A DNA stretch of 6,604 nucleotides, taken from positions 1 through 6,604 of the forward strand of contig PWWA01000081.1 of the NCBI GenBank assembly GCA_003562145.1. Reading direction: 5' to 3'. Positions 1-5,743 of the stretch are shown in pieces. The position numbers and the translations under genes were made by a program. The notes under the pieces were generated by a model that worked only from the letters and a program-made list of their open reading frames with translations, was not told where the DNA came from and made no database searches. How positions within the stretch are numbered: the stretch's first letter is position 1; each line of letters starts with the position of its first letter. Source of the stretch: Candidatus Woesearchaeota archaeon (GTDB taxonomy: Archaea; Nanobdellota; Nanobdellia; Woesearchaeales; 21-14-0-10-32-9).

Positions 1-2090
1 AAGTTCTGGTCTACGAGGAAGCTGCTTCCCCTTCCACCTGTAGCACTCCTAAGGTCTGATGCTAAGCCAAACATTTCTGCTACGGGGAGCTTGCCTATTA
101 CCGTTACTACTTCTCCTTCCTGCTTCATATCAAGTAGCTGCCCCCTCTTGTTCTGTATTAGCTTTGATATTTCACCCATGTAATCCGCTGGTGCCTCAAA
201 AGACATTGTCTGGACAGGCTCATAAATTAAAGGACTCGCTGATGACATCGCGCCTCGTATACCTTCCCTTACCGCTGGGTACAGTTGCGCCGGGCCCCTA
301 TGGATGGCGTCCTCGTGCAACTTTACGTCGTCGAGTATGACTTTTACTCCGAAACAAGGCTCCCTAGCAACAGGGCCTGCGTTCATGACATCTTCAAACA
401 TATCCATTACCATCTCGATTATTTCGCCGATGTGCACTATTCCACGCGTGCCATCAATCAATATATTTCCTTTAAATATATCCCTGACGTTTCTCGCGGT
501 TTTGTTGTCCATGCCCGCCTCTTGGAGGGCAGTCCATAATTCTTGCTCTTTTTTCTTAACCCTGCCCTGCGATATCTTACTTTCTTTTATGGCCCTAACA
601 AGTTCTGGCTCCATGGGCTCTACCTTGAAGTACAATTTGTTGTGCTTATTCGGTGATTTTCCCTCAAAGACGCCTTGGCTTGGCTTTGTCACGGTTTCCC
701 TGTATACCACTATAGGAGGGCTTGTGGTTATGTCCACGCCTTTTTCCCTTACAATACGGTTCTCGATGACTTCTAAGTGGAGTTCGCCCATTCCATGCAT
801 TAAGTGCTCCCCGGTTTCCTGGTTTATCTCTATTGTTATGCTGGGGTCTTCTTTGGAGACCTGCATTAATACTTCAACGAGCTTTGGCAGGTCACCTGGC
901 TTCTTGGCCTCTATAGCTTTGGTCATGACCGGGTCAAAGATATGCGTAATTGCCTCGAACGGGTCAACGTCTTTTGTGATAGAAACGGTTTCCCCTGGGT
1001 AGGCATTTCTTAAGCCGCCAACACCAATAATATTGCCTGAAGGTACATCATCAACGATTTCCCTTTTTGCACCATTGTAAATATATACTTGCTGAACCCT
1101 AACCTCTTGGTTGGCTTTTGCAAGATTCACTATAGTCCCTTTTTTCATGGTTCCTGAGAAGAGCCTTCCTGCGCTTATCTCCCCAGCTTGAGGGTCAACA
1201 ACTACTTTGGTCACTACAAACATTAATTCCCCTGCAGGATTGCATGTCAATAAGTCCTTGCCAACTTTGCTTTCAGAGTCACCATGCCATATCTTTGGAA
1301 TCCTGTAGCTTTGGGCTTCAACAGGATTAGGATGATGCCTGATAACAGCGTTTAATATTACTTCGTGGAGCGGAGCCTTTTTCTTCAGCTCTGTCCAGTC
1401 ATCATTCTCATACGCAGATATTATCTCTTTGAATGTTATTTCTTTTTTTTTCATGTAAGGAATGCTAAGAGCCCAGTTATGAAACGCGCTTCCAAAGCAA
1501 ACACTTCCATCCAATACGTTAGGCTGCCATTTCTCCCCGTATTCTTTCTCCGCGATTTGCCTTATTAAGCGGTTAACATTAGTTATTATCCTTGTAAACC
1601 TGTCCTGCATGGCTTCAGGCGTGAGCTTTAGCTCTTTTATTAGCCTGTCAACCTTGTTTATGAAAAGTATGGGCTTAACACGTTCCTTTAAGGCCTGCCT
1701 TAACACGGTTTCAGTCTGAGGCATGATTCCTTCAACGGCACATGTCAGCACTATGCAGCCGTCTACGGCCCTCATAGCCCTTGTTACGTCTCCACCAAAA
1801 TCGACGTGCCCAGGTGTATCTATTAAGTTGATTAAGTGCTCTTCCCCACCTAGGCTGTGCACCATGCTTACACTGGCAGAGTCAATCGTAATACCGCGTT
1901 CCTGTTCGTCCTCGTGGAAGTCAAGCTGGAGAGCTTTTCCTGCAAGGTCTTCTGACATCATTCCCGCGCCAAATAATAGGTTATCAGAAAAAGTTGTTTT
2001 TCCGTGGTCTATGTGTGCTGCTATCGCTATGTTCCTTATCCTTTCTGGCTTGCCCATCAATGCTTTTACCTTATCTGCCATCTTTGCCAT
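1..2090 (-). CDS. fusA: Translation elongation factor 2 (aEF-2), 3' end cut by window edge
   Basis: This is the archaeal EF-2 GTPase, which drives ribosomal translocation in the cytoplasm. About 696 residues are visible. Archaeal EF-2 is usually around 730 residues, so only the last few dozen are missing off the left edge. The GTPase motifs are intact: G1 AHIDHGKTT (residues 25-33), switch I region DEQERGITI (61-69), G3 DTPGHVDF (91-98) and G4 NKVD (145-148). Domain IV carries the diphthamide loop LHEDAIHRGPAQ, with the modifiable His at residue 597 (codon 300-302). This loop separates archaeal/eukaryotic EF-2 from bacterial EF-G. The start is ATG at 2090 because a GAGGT Shine-Dalgarno lies 8 nt upstream; a second in-frame ATG at 2081 is less well placed. 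It is the last visible gene of the rpl7ae operon, 24 nt after ndk. An A9 run (1443-1451 on this strand) encodes three lysines. Identification is very secure. Confidence 0.97.
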   Translation of the reverse strand, partial: MAKMADKVKALMGKPERIRNIAIAAHIDHGKTTFSDNLLFGAGMMSEDLAGKALQLDFHEDEQERGITIDSASVSMVHSLGGEEHLINLIDTPGHVDFGGDVTRAMRAVDGCIVLTCAVEGIMPQTETVLRQALKERVKPILFINKVDRLIKELKLTPEAMQDRFTRIITNVNRLIRQIAEKEYGEKWQPNVLDGSVCFGSAFHNWALSIPYMKKKEITFKEIISAYENDDWTELKKKAPLHEVILNAVIRHHPNPVEAQSYRIPKIWHGDSESKVGKDLLTCNPAGELMFVVTKVVVDPQAGEISAGRLFSGTMKKGTIVNLAKANQEVRVQQVYIYNGAKREIVDDVPSGNIIGVGGLRNAYPGETVSITKDVDPFEAITHIFDPVMTKAIEAKKPGDLPKLVEVLMQVSKEDPSITIEINQETGEHLMHGMGELHLEVIENRIVREKGVDITTSPPIVVYRETVTKPSQGVFEGKSPNKHNKLYFKVEPMEPELVRAIKESKISQGRVKKKEQELWTALQEAGMDNKTARNVRDIFKGNILIDGTRGIVHIGEIIEMVMDMFEDVMNAGPVAREPCFGVKVILDDVKLHEDAIHRGPAQLYPAVREGIRGAMSSASPLIYEPVQTMSFEAPADYMGEISKLIQNKRGQLLDMKQEGEVVTVIGKLPVAEMFGLASDLRSATGGRGSSFLVDQN

Positions 2091-2098
2091 TATATCTT

Positions 2099-2103
2099 AC
2101 CTC
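2099..2103 (-). promoter_or_regulatory. Shine-Dalgarno site of EF-2
   Basis: GAGGT on the minus strand, 8 nt before the ATG at 2090. It matches the archaeal anti-SD and decides between the two nearby in-frame ATGs (2090 and 2081) in favour of 2090. Confidence 0.8.
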
Positions 2104-2114
2104 ATCCACAATAT

Positions 2115-2696
2115 CTATAATATTTTTCCTGTCCTGTACAATAATTCTTCATCAATCCTTTTCCAGGTGTGAAGCTCTTCTTCGTTAAACCAGATTTTTA
2201 TTTCTCTCTGGGCTTCATCAACTTTTCCAGATGCGTGTATAAGGTTCTGGATTGGCCTCTTGCTTGAGTCAGCCAACTGGTATGTGTCAAAGCTGTAATC
2301 CCCGCGAATTGTTCCAGGCAAGGCATCGCCTGGGCTCGTCGGGCCTACTATTTTCCTTGTGTGCGCTACCGCGTTATGGCCCTCAAGGACCATTGCGAGT
2401 ATAGGGCTCATAGTCAGGAATTCTATTAGTTGCTGCCTAACGGTTAACCCGATTTCCCTTTCGGTCTTGTCTATCTTCAAGCCTTTTTTTTCATAGGATT
2501 CTTTTTGTTTAATGCCAACGGCCTTAAGCCATTCCTCATCCGCAGCGTAATGGCTCCCCGCCAATTCTTCGTTAGGGTAAACCATTTTCATGGCGATTAT
2601 CTTCAACCCGCATTTTTCGAATCTCGTTATGATTTCACCTATGATTCCTCTTTGGACCGCGTCCGGCTTTAGCAATACAAGCGTTTTTTGTATCAT
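2115..2696 (-). CDS. ndk: Nucleoside diphosphate kinase, variant with two insertions
   Basis: Transfers the gamma phosphate from ATP to NDPs through a phospho-histidine, supplying GTP and other NTPs. At 193 residues it is longer than the usual 140-155. All catalytic positions known from the family are present: Lys10 (LLKPDAVQRG), Tyr50, Arg114, Thr120, Arg131 (GTIRGD), Asn151, the phosphorylated His154 (NLIHASG) and Glu165. By eye alignment to human NME, the extra length lies in two places: about 29 residues after Tyr50 (roughly residues 55-84, charged) and about 10 residues between the GTIRGD motif and the catalytic His (near 137-147). A GAGG Shine-Dalgarno sits about 5 nt before the ATG and abuts the rpl24e stop, 9 nt upstream. 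The product is probably enzymatically active; the role of the insertions is unknown. Confidence 0.95.
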   Translation of the reverse strand: MIQKTLVLLKPDAVQRGIIGEIITRFEKCGLKIIAMKMVYPNEELAGSHYAADEEWLKAVGIKQKESYEKKGLKIDKTEREIGLTVRQQLIEFLTMSPILAMVLEGHNAVAHTRKIVGPTSPGDALPGTIRGDYSFDTYQLADSSKRPIQNLIHASGKVDEAQREIKIWFNEEELHTWKRIDEELLYRTGKIL

Positions 2697-2705
2697 TTTT
2701 TCCTC

Positions 2706-2900
2706 TTATTGTTTTGCGCCCTTCTTAATGGAGTGGTACTCCTCGGTCCACCTCGTCGTTCTAGGCTTTCTTTTCAGCTTTAGCATGTTCTTCTCACATT
2801 TATTAGAGCAAAAATCAAGGATTTTTCCGTCTTTTTTAATGTATATTTTCCCTGTTCCCTGCTCTATGCGTGTCTTGCAAAAATCGCATTTTTTAGCCAT
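2706..2900 (-). CDS. rpl24e: Large-subunit ribosomal protein eL24 (L24e)
   Basis: A 64-residue zinc-binding protein of the archaeal 50S subunit. The four zinc ligands are visible as CDFC (Cys5, Cys8) and CSNKC (Cys31, Cys35), followed by the basic stretch and the [10 protein letters not shown] segment typical of the family. Length is normal for archaeal eL24. The start at 2900 is supported by GGTGA 5 nt upstream; an ATG at 2911 is out of frame. It lies 17 nt after rps28e and 9 nt before ndk, consistent with cotranscription. Confidence 0.96.
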   Translation of the reverse strand: MAKKCDFCKTRIEQGTGKIYIKKDGKILDFCSNKCEKNMLKLKRKPRTTRWTEEYHSIKKGAKQ

Positions 2901-2917
2901 TTTTTCACCATGTATAG

Positions 2918-3169
2918 TTAGTTATTGCCCCTTCCTGCCTTATTCAGAGGCCTTGCCTCGATCTCTGTTTCTCTCAGCATGAGGATGTCTCCTTTCTGGA
3001 CAGGGCCTTTAACGTTTCTCCTTATGATCTTGTTCTTGTCCCTGCCATCCAGGATTTTGCACCTGACTTGTATTGCTTCCCCCCTCGTTCCTGTCCTGCC
3101 AACTACTTCTTCTACGCTTGCAGGCACGGCTGGTGAGAAGTTTACATCTCCTTTTGGTTCGCTTGCCAT
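2918..3169 (-). CDS. rps28e: Small-subunit ribosomal protein eS28 (S28e)
   Basis: An 83-residue OB-fold protein of the archaeal 30S subunit, absent from bacteria. The conserved core is clear: [19 protein letters not shown] (residues 22-40) and then [18 protein letters not shown], the hallmark end of the family. The C-terminus continues about 12 residues past RETE with a basic tail ending in GRGNN. The start is ATG at 3169. A GTGAT match to the distal part of the archaeal SD lies about 5 nt upstream, and rpl7ae ends 10 nt before the start. Confidence 0.96.
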   Translation of the reverse strand: MASEPKGDVNFSPAVPASVEEVVGRTGTRGEAIQVRCKILDGRDKNKIIRRNVKGPVQKGDILMLRETEIEARPLNKAGRGNN

Positions 3170-3179
3170 TTTGCATCAC

Positions 3180-3491
3180 TTATTTGTTTGATAATTCGCT
3201 GATTGCTTCTTTGGCTTCGCCAGGCTCGGTTATGGCCACGGCCGCTGTGCCTACAGGCATTCCGGCTGCTGCGCCAAGCTCTTCCTTTGAAGGGACTTCT
3301 ACGCATGGAATGTTTTTTTCCTTGCATAGTATTGGTATGTGCATCGTGATTTCTTTAGGTGATACGTCTTGTGCTATTACGACTAGCTTTGCTTTTCCTT
3401 TTTCTACTGCTTTTGTTGCTTCGTTCGTGCCTTTTCGTATCTTGCCTGTCTTATTGGCGAGTTCTATTGCCTCATATGCTTTTTCTGACAT
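3180..3491 (-). CDS. rpl7ae: Ribosomal protein L7Ae / kink-turn binding protein
   Basis: L7Ae binds kink-turn RNA in 23S rRNA and, in archaea generally, also serves box C/D and H/ACA guide RNPs and RNase P. The product is 103 residues. The RNA-contact motif [13 protein letters not shown] (residues 20-32) and the C-terminal [16 protein letters not shown] segment (hydrophobic loop and strand) are present. The N-terminus is short: [12 protein letters not shown] starts at the first long helix, so the 15-20 residue lead-in of typical archaeal L7Ae is missing. I start it at ATG 3491. A longer reading from TTG 3509 would translate the GGAGGT Shine-Dalgarno (3502-3507) itself and is unlikely. It is the first gene of the translation operon. 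Confidence 0.96.
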   Translation of the reverse strand: MSEKAYEAIELANKTGKIRKGTNEATKAVEKGKAKLVVIAQDVSPKEITMHIPILCKEKNIPCVEVPSKEELGAAAGMPVGTAAVAITEPGEAKEAISELSNK

Positions 3492-3501
3492 TTTCGTTTT
3501 A

Positions 3502-3507
3502 CCTCCC
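3502..3507 (-). promoter_or_regulatory. Strong Shine-Dalgarno site of rpl7ae
   Basis: GGAGGT, 10 nt upstream of ATG 3491; the best ribosome binding site in the window. It fixes the rpl7ae start. A CCTC at 3524-3527 in the leader could pair with its GAGG core, so access may depend on leader folding. Confidence 0.85.
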
Positions 3508-3530
3508 AAGGGAAATTTTTTCTGAGGATC

Positions 3531-3590
3531 ACAACTTTTGAGAATTGTTTACCTCTTTCAGCCCTTTTGGGCTTCATTAGTCATTGGTGT
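3531..3590 (-). promoter_or_regulatory. Structured 5' leader of rpl7ae with kink-turn-like hairpin
   Basis: Seen on the minus strand: a 5-bp stem AGCCC/GGGCT with AAAA loop (3560-3573), flanked directly by GA on both sides (3574-3575 and 3558-3559). Opposed GA dinucleotides beside a stem can form the tandem sheared G-A pairs of a kink-turn, with AAT as a possible 3-nt bulge. The outer C-stem is weak (one or two pairs), so a k-loop or chance are alternatives. A second hairpin, ACAATT/AGTTGT (one G-U), lies at 3531-3548. L7Ae is known to repress its own mRNA through a leader k-turn in some archaea, so the location is suggestive. Function is inferred. Confidence 0.35.
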
Positions 3591-3610
3591 TTGATTGGAA
3601 ATGTTGTTGT

Positions 3611-3618
3611 TTTATAAA
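3611..3618 (-). promoter_or_regulatory. TATA box of the rpl7ae operon
   Basis: TTTATAAA, a match to the archaeal TATA consensus, preceded on the minus strand by an A-rich run (ACAAAAA) that fits a BRE. It begins 9 nt after the stop of the upstream membrane gene. Spacing predicts transcription starting near 3588, giving a leader of about 95-100 nt. The box is palindromic, so the direction is set by the BRE and the gene position. Confidence 0.65.
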
Positions 3619-3626
3619 TTTTTGTA

Positions 3627-4094
3627 TTAGTAAAGAAAGCTGAGAACTAGTGTGATCGTGGCTGTTGCCATGAACAAGTATGCTGCTTTTTTGTAATGCT
3701 TGCTCTTTTCTTTCGTTGTCTTTTTAGGGTTAAAAGAAGCTATTCCGTCGAGCAGTATTATTAGGAGTGCTAGCAGTGCAGCGTTCTGGCTTTGCACTGC
3801 GAGGCCAAGCCCGAGTATTGCGGGGTACACGTAATACGCGTTTTTTTTCTTGTAGTAGAGGAATGCTAGTGTGGTTGCTGCTAGGGATGCGATGATTATT
3901 GTGATTGCCAACGGATTTTTTTGTATTGTGAGTATTAGTGCTGCTAGAGCTAGGAAGGGTATTGCTAGTAACGCGTATTTTTCTGCTTCCTTTTTTTCTT
4001 GGACAGCCATGTGAATTATTAGGCCGCCTGCTGCGTATGCTAGAGCTGCGGTGGATGCGTAAAGAAATGAATAAGTTAATTGCGGTAGAATCAT
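3627..4094 (-). CDS. Hypothetical multi-pass membrane protein
   Basis: I do not recognise this 155-residue protein. It is strongly hydrophobic, with five or six likely membrane segments: about 8-29, 40-57, 62-80, 88-101 with 103-118, and 138-155. The last segment runs to the C-terminus. Basic loops (VQEKKEAEK at 31-39, YKKKN at 81-85, NPKKTTKEKSKHYKK at 122-136) are the likely cytoplasmic sides. The start is ATG 4094, with no clear Shine-Dalgarno. The upstream pilin-like gene ends 16 nt before it, so the two are probably cotranscribed and may act together at the membrane. No T-rich terminator follows, so some readthrough into rpl7ae is possible. Confidence 0.75.
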   Translation of the reverse strand: MILPQLTYSFLYASTAALAYAAGGLIIHMAVQEKKEAEKYALLAIPFLALAALILTIQKNPLAITIIIASLAATTLAFLYYKKKNAYYVYPAILGLGLAVQSQNAALLALLIILLDGIASFNPKKTTKEKSKHYKKAAYLFMATATITLVLSFLY

Positions 4095-4110
4095 TTTAGT
4101 ATTCGCTCAT

Positions 4111-4560
4111 TTAAATATCTGTCACTGTCTGGCCGCAGTATACTGCTGAGCCGTCTTTCATGGTTATTATGAGTTTGTGATCAGGCCTCCCTGTTGATAA
4201 CAGGTAAGTGCCTTCTTGCTCTACGGGGATTATCCTGTTGTCGTCGTCTACTATTACTATGCAGAAATCCCCTCTTATGCCGAGTAGGCTTTTGAGTTCG
4301 TTGTAGCTCATATTGTATATGTCTTCGAGCCGCATTCTGTCTATGCTGTGGCCTACTGTGAGGTTTGTGGTGCCTATATCTGTGGTTTCTGTTTCGAGCC
4401 TTGCGTATATTATGTCTGCTTCTCGTCTTAGTGCCTGTTCTTCATCCTGTTCAGTTGATAATATGGAATATAGAATTACTATTACTAGCATGAGGACTAC
4501 TACGCCTATGATGAGGTCCAGGGACCATGTTTGCCCTTGTTTTCTTTTTCTTTGAGACAT
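4111..4560 (-). CDS. Type IV pilin-like single-pass protein (class III-like signal)
   Basis: A 149-residue protein with a basic N-terminus (QRKRKQG), a GQTWSLDLI motif and a single hydrophobic helix (about 14-34). This resembles archaeal class III prepilin signals, where a FlaK/PibD-type peptidase would cut after Gly9 and leave Gln10 at the mature N-terminus; Asp15 sits where pilins carry an acidic residue near +5. The remainder is a polar, probably extracellular domain with two cysteines (Cys100, Cys142) and two N-glycosylation sequons (Asn66, Asn83). No pilus assembly ATPase or platform gene is visible here; only the downstream membrane protein accompanies it. A TATA box at 4598-4605 predicts a leader of about 15 nt without a Shine-Dalgarno. 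Pilin-like is inferred from the N-terminus only; a simple membrane-anchored protein is the alternative. Confidence 0.75.
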   Translation of the reverse strand: MSQRKRKQGQTWSLDLIIGVVVLMLVIVILYSILSTEQDEEQALRREADIIYARLETETTDIGTTNLTVGHSIDRMRLEDIYNMSYNELKSLLGIRGDFCIVIVDDDNRIIPVEQEGTYLLSTGRPDHKLIITMKDGSAVYCGQTVTDI

Positions 4561-4597
4561 TTTTCTTATGTGTATTGGTTTTCTTGGTTTCCGGGCT

Positions 4598-4605
4598 TTT
4601 ATATA
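4598..4605 (-). promoter_or_regulatory. TATA box of the pilin-like gene
   Basis: TATATAAA on the minus strand, preceded by a purine-rich AGAAAAA that fits a BRE. It predicts a start near 4575, about 15 nt before ATG 4560, so the mRNA has a very short leader. Confidence 0.65.
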
Positions 4606-4696
4606 TTTTTCTAAAGCAAAGGGTTTGGAAAGATTAATAAAATAAATTTGAACCAGTTATATAAAAGTTTTGAAAAAACACTTATTTATAGAAAGA

Positions 4697-4704
4697 TTTA
4701 TATA
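4697..4704 (+). promoter_or_regulatory. TATA box with BRE upstream of tfb (distal)
   Basis: TTTATATA directly preceded by GAAAGA, a good BRE plus TATA combination. It predicts transcription from about 4727 and an 80-85 nt leader to the tfb ATG. A further TATA-like stretch at 4657-4664 (TTATATAA) could serve either strand. Confidence 0.5.
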
Positions 4705-4720
4705 TTATGAACGTAATCCA

Positions 4721-4728
4721 TTTATAAA
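4721..4728 (+). promoter_or_regulatory. TATA box upstream of tfb (proximal)
   Basis: TTTATAAA, predicting a start near 4751 and a leader of about 60 nt. Its upstream flank (TAATCCA) is a poorer BRE than that of the distal box, so which box is used cannot be decided from sequence. Confidence 0.5.
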
Positions 4729-4745
4729 ATATGTATATGTTAGGG

Positions 4746-4764
4746 AACAATAATTGTTATTGTT
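4746..4764. repeat. Small palindrome / ATTGTT repeats at the tfb start region
   Basis: AACAAT-A-ATTGTT is a perfect 6-bp inverted repeat around one base (4746-4758), followed at once by another ATTGTT (4759-4764). It lies over the start point predicted from the proximal TATA box, a position where archaeal repressors bind. It could be an operator, an RNA hairpin, or chance in AT-rich DNA. Confidence 0.35.
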
Positions 4765-4796
4765 ACTGCCAGATAATAAAAAAATTGGCTTTTGTT

Positions 4797-4803
4797 GGGG
4801 GGA
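4797..4803 (+). promoter_or_regulatory. Shine-Dalgarno-like site of tfb
   Basis: GGGGGGA, 7 nt before ATG 4811. It is a partial match to the GGAGG core and supports this ATG over an upstream in-frame TTG at 4754. Confidence 0.6.
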
Positions 4804-4810
4804 TATTAAT

Positions 4811-5743
4811 ATGTCAAAATACGTAAAAAAATGCCCTGAATGCGGCTCAGTAAACCTATTCTGGAACAAAGACAAAGGAGAAATAATCTGCAGGGACTGC
4901 GGCTTAGTCCTAGAAGAAAAAATGGTTGACTTCGACCAGGAATGGAGAGAAATGGACAGCGAAGCAGCCGCAAGAAAAAGAAGGACCGGCGCCCCAATGT
5001 CCTACACGCATTTCGACCAAGGACTAGGCACCGAAGTAGGCACAAAAGCAGACTTCTACAAACTCGGCGGAAAGAACAAGAACAAATTCTTCAGGCTAAG
5101 GAAATGGCAGCAAAGAATCAGCACAGCCATCGAAAGAAACCTTAAACTGGCATTAGCAGAGCTAAAAAGGGTGAGCTCATACTTAAAACTGCCAAGCAGC
5201 GTTGAGGAAGAAGCAAGCAGAATCTACACATTAGCAGTACAAAAAGGACTAGTTAGGGGAAGAAGCATGGAATCCGTAGTAGCCGGAGCACTATACGCAG
5301 CATGCAGGCGCCACGACGTTCCAAGAACATTGGACGAATTAAGCGAAGCAAGCGGCGTAGAAAAAAAAGAAATCGGCAGAACGTACAGGTTCATAACAAG
5401 GGAACTAGGAATAAAAATCCTGCCAAGCAACCCATCAGACTATATCGCGAGGTTTGCATCCTCACTAAGACTAAGCCCAGAAGCACAAACCAAGAGTGTT
5501 GAAATCATAGAGGAAGCACAACGCGTAGAGCTAACCAGCGGCCGCGGACCAACAGGAATCGCAGCAGCAGCATTATACGTAGCCGCGCTGATAAACGGCG
5601 AAAAAAGAACCCAGCGCGAAGTCGCAGACGTAGCCGGAGTCACAGAAGTAACCATAAGGAACAGGTACAAAGAGCTACTCGATGAGCTGGGCTTGGAAAA
5701 AGAAATAAAGAAAACAAAGAAAAAAGCAACAGCAACAGCCTAA
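4811..5743 (+). CDS. tfb: Transcription initiation factor B (TFB, TFIIB homologue)
   Basis: TFB bridges TBP bound at the TATA box and RNA polymerase, and contacts the BRE. The 310-residue product has the full family layout. The N-terminal zinc ribbon has Cys8, Cys11, Cys27 and Cys30, and the B-reader follows with DQEWREMD (42-49). The linker carries RRTGAPMSYTHFDQGLGTEVG in consecutive segments (58-77). Two cyclin folds span about 100-205 and 206-300, and the second contains the BRE-recognition helix-turn-helix (TQREVADVAGVTEVTIRNRY, 267-286). The tail is lysine-rich (KEIKKTKKKATATA). Length is normal. The start is ATG 4811; reading from TTG 4754 would add a leucine-rich lead not seen in TFB. 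It is transcribed alone, divergent from the pilin-like gene and convergent with the kinase, whose stop overlaps its own. Confidence 0.97.
   Translation: MSKYVKKCPECGSVNLFWNKDKGEIICRDCGLVLEEKMVDFDQEWREMDSEAAARKRRTGAPMSYTHFDQGLGTEVGTKADFYKLGGKNKNKFFRLRKWQQRISTAIERNLKLALAELKRVSSYLKLPSSVEEEASRIYTLAVQKGLVRGRSMESVVAGALYAACRRHDVPRTLDELSEASGVEKKEIGRTYRFITRELGIKILPSNPSDYIARFASSLRLSPEAQTKSVEIIEEAQRVELTSGRGPTGIAAAALYVAALINGEKRTQREVADVAGVTEVTIRNRYKELLDELGLEKEIKKTKKKATATA
5697..5725 (-). terminator. T-rich terminator candidate for the kinase, inside tfb
   Basis: On the minus strand this is a T-rich tract with runs of four to six T, starting about 15 nt past the kinase stop. Archaeal termination typically uses such U-rich tracts without a hairpin. 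On the plus strand the same bases encode the lysine-rich TFB tail. Confidence 0.5.

Noticed and set aside
304..1002. Long plus-strand open frame of 232 codons
   Set aside because: It is antisense to EF-2, whose minus-strand frame shows full GTPase and diphthamide motifs; the plus-strand product has no recognisable pattern and no ribosome site.
3142..3327. 61-codon minus-strand frame
   Set aside because: It overlaps rpl7ae and rps28e in another frame and is a shadow of these two genes.
3492..3509. TTG start at 3509 giving a 109-residue L7Ae
   Set aside because: The added codons read through the GGAGGT Shine-Dalgarno, and ATG 3491 lies at the right distance from it.
3560..3573. Hairpin AGCCC-AAAA-GGGCT as a terminator for the upstream membrane gene
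   Set aside because: It is downstream of the rpl7ae TATA box, has no T-run after it, and archaea rarely use hairpin terminators; a leader element fits better.
4754..4810. TTG start at 4754 giving a 329-residue TFB
   Set aside because: The extension is leucine-rich and unlike TFB; ATG 4811 has a purine SD 7 nt upstream and starts just before the zinc ribbon.
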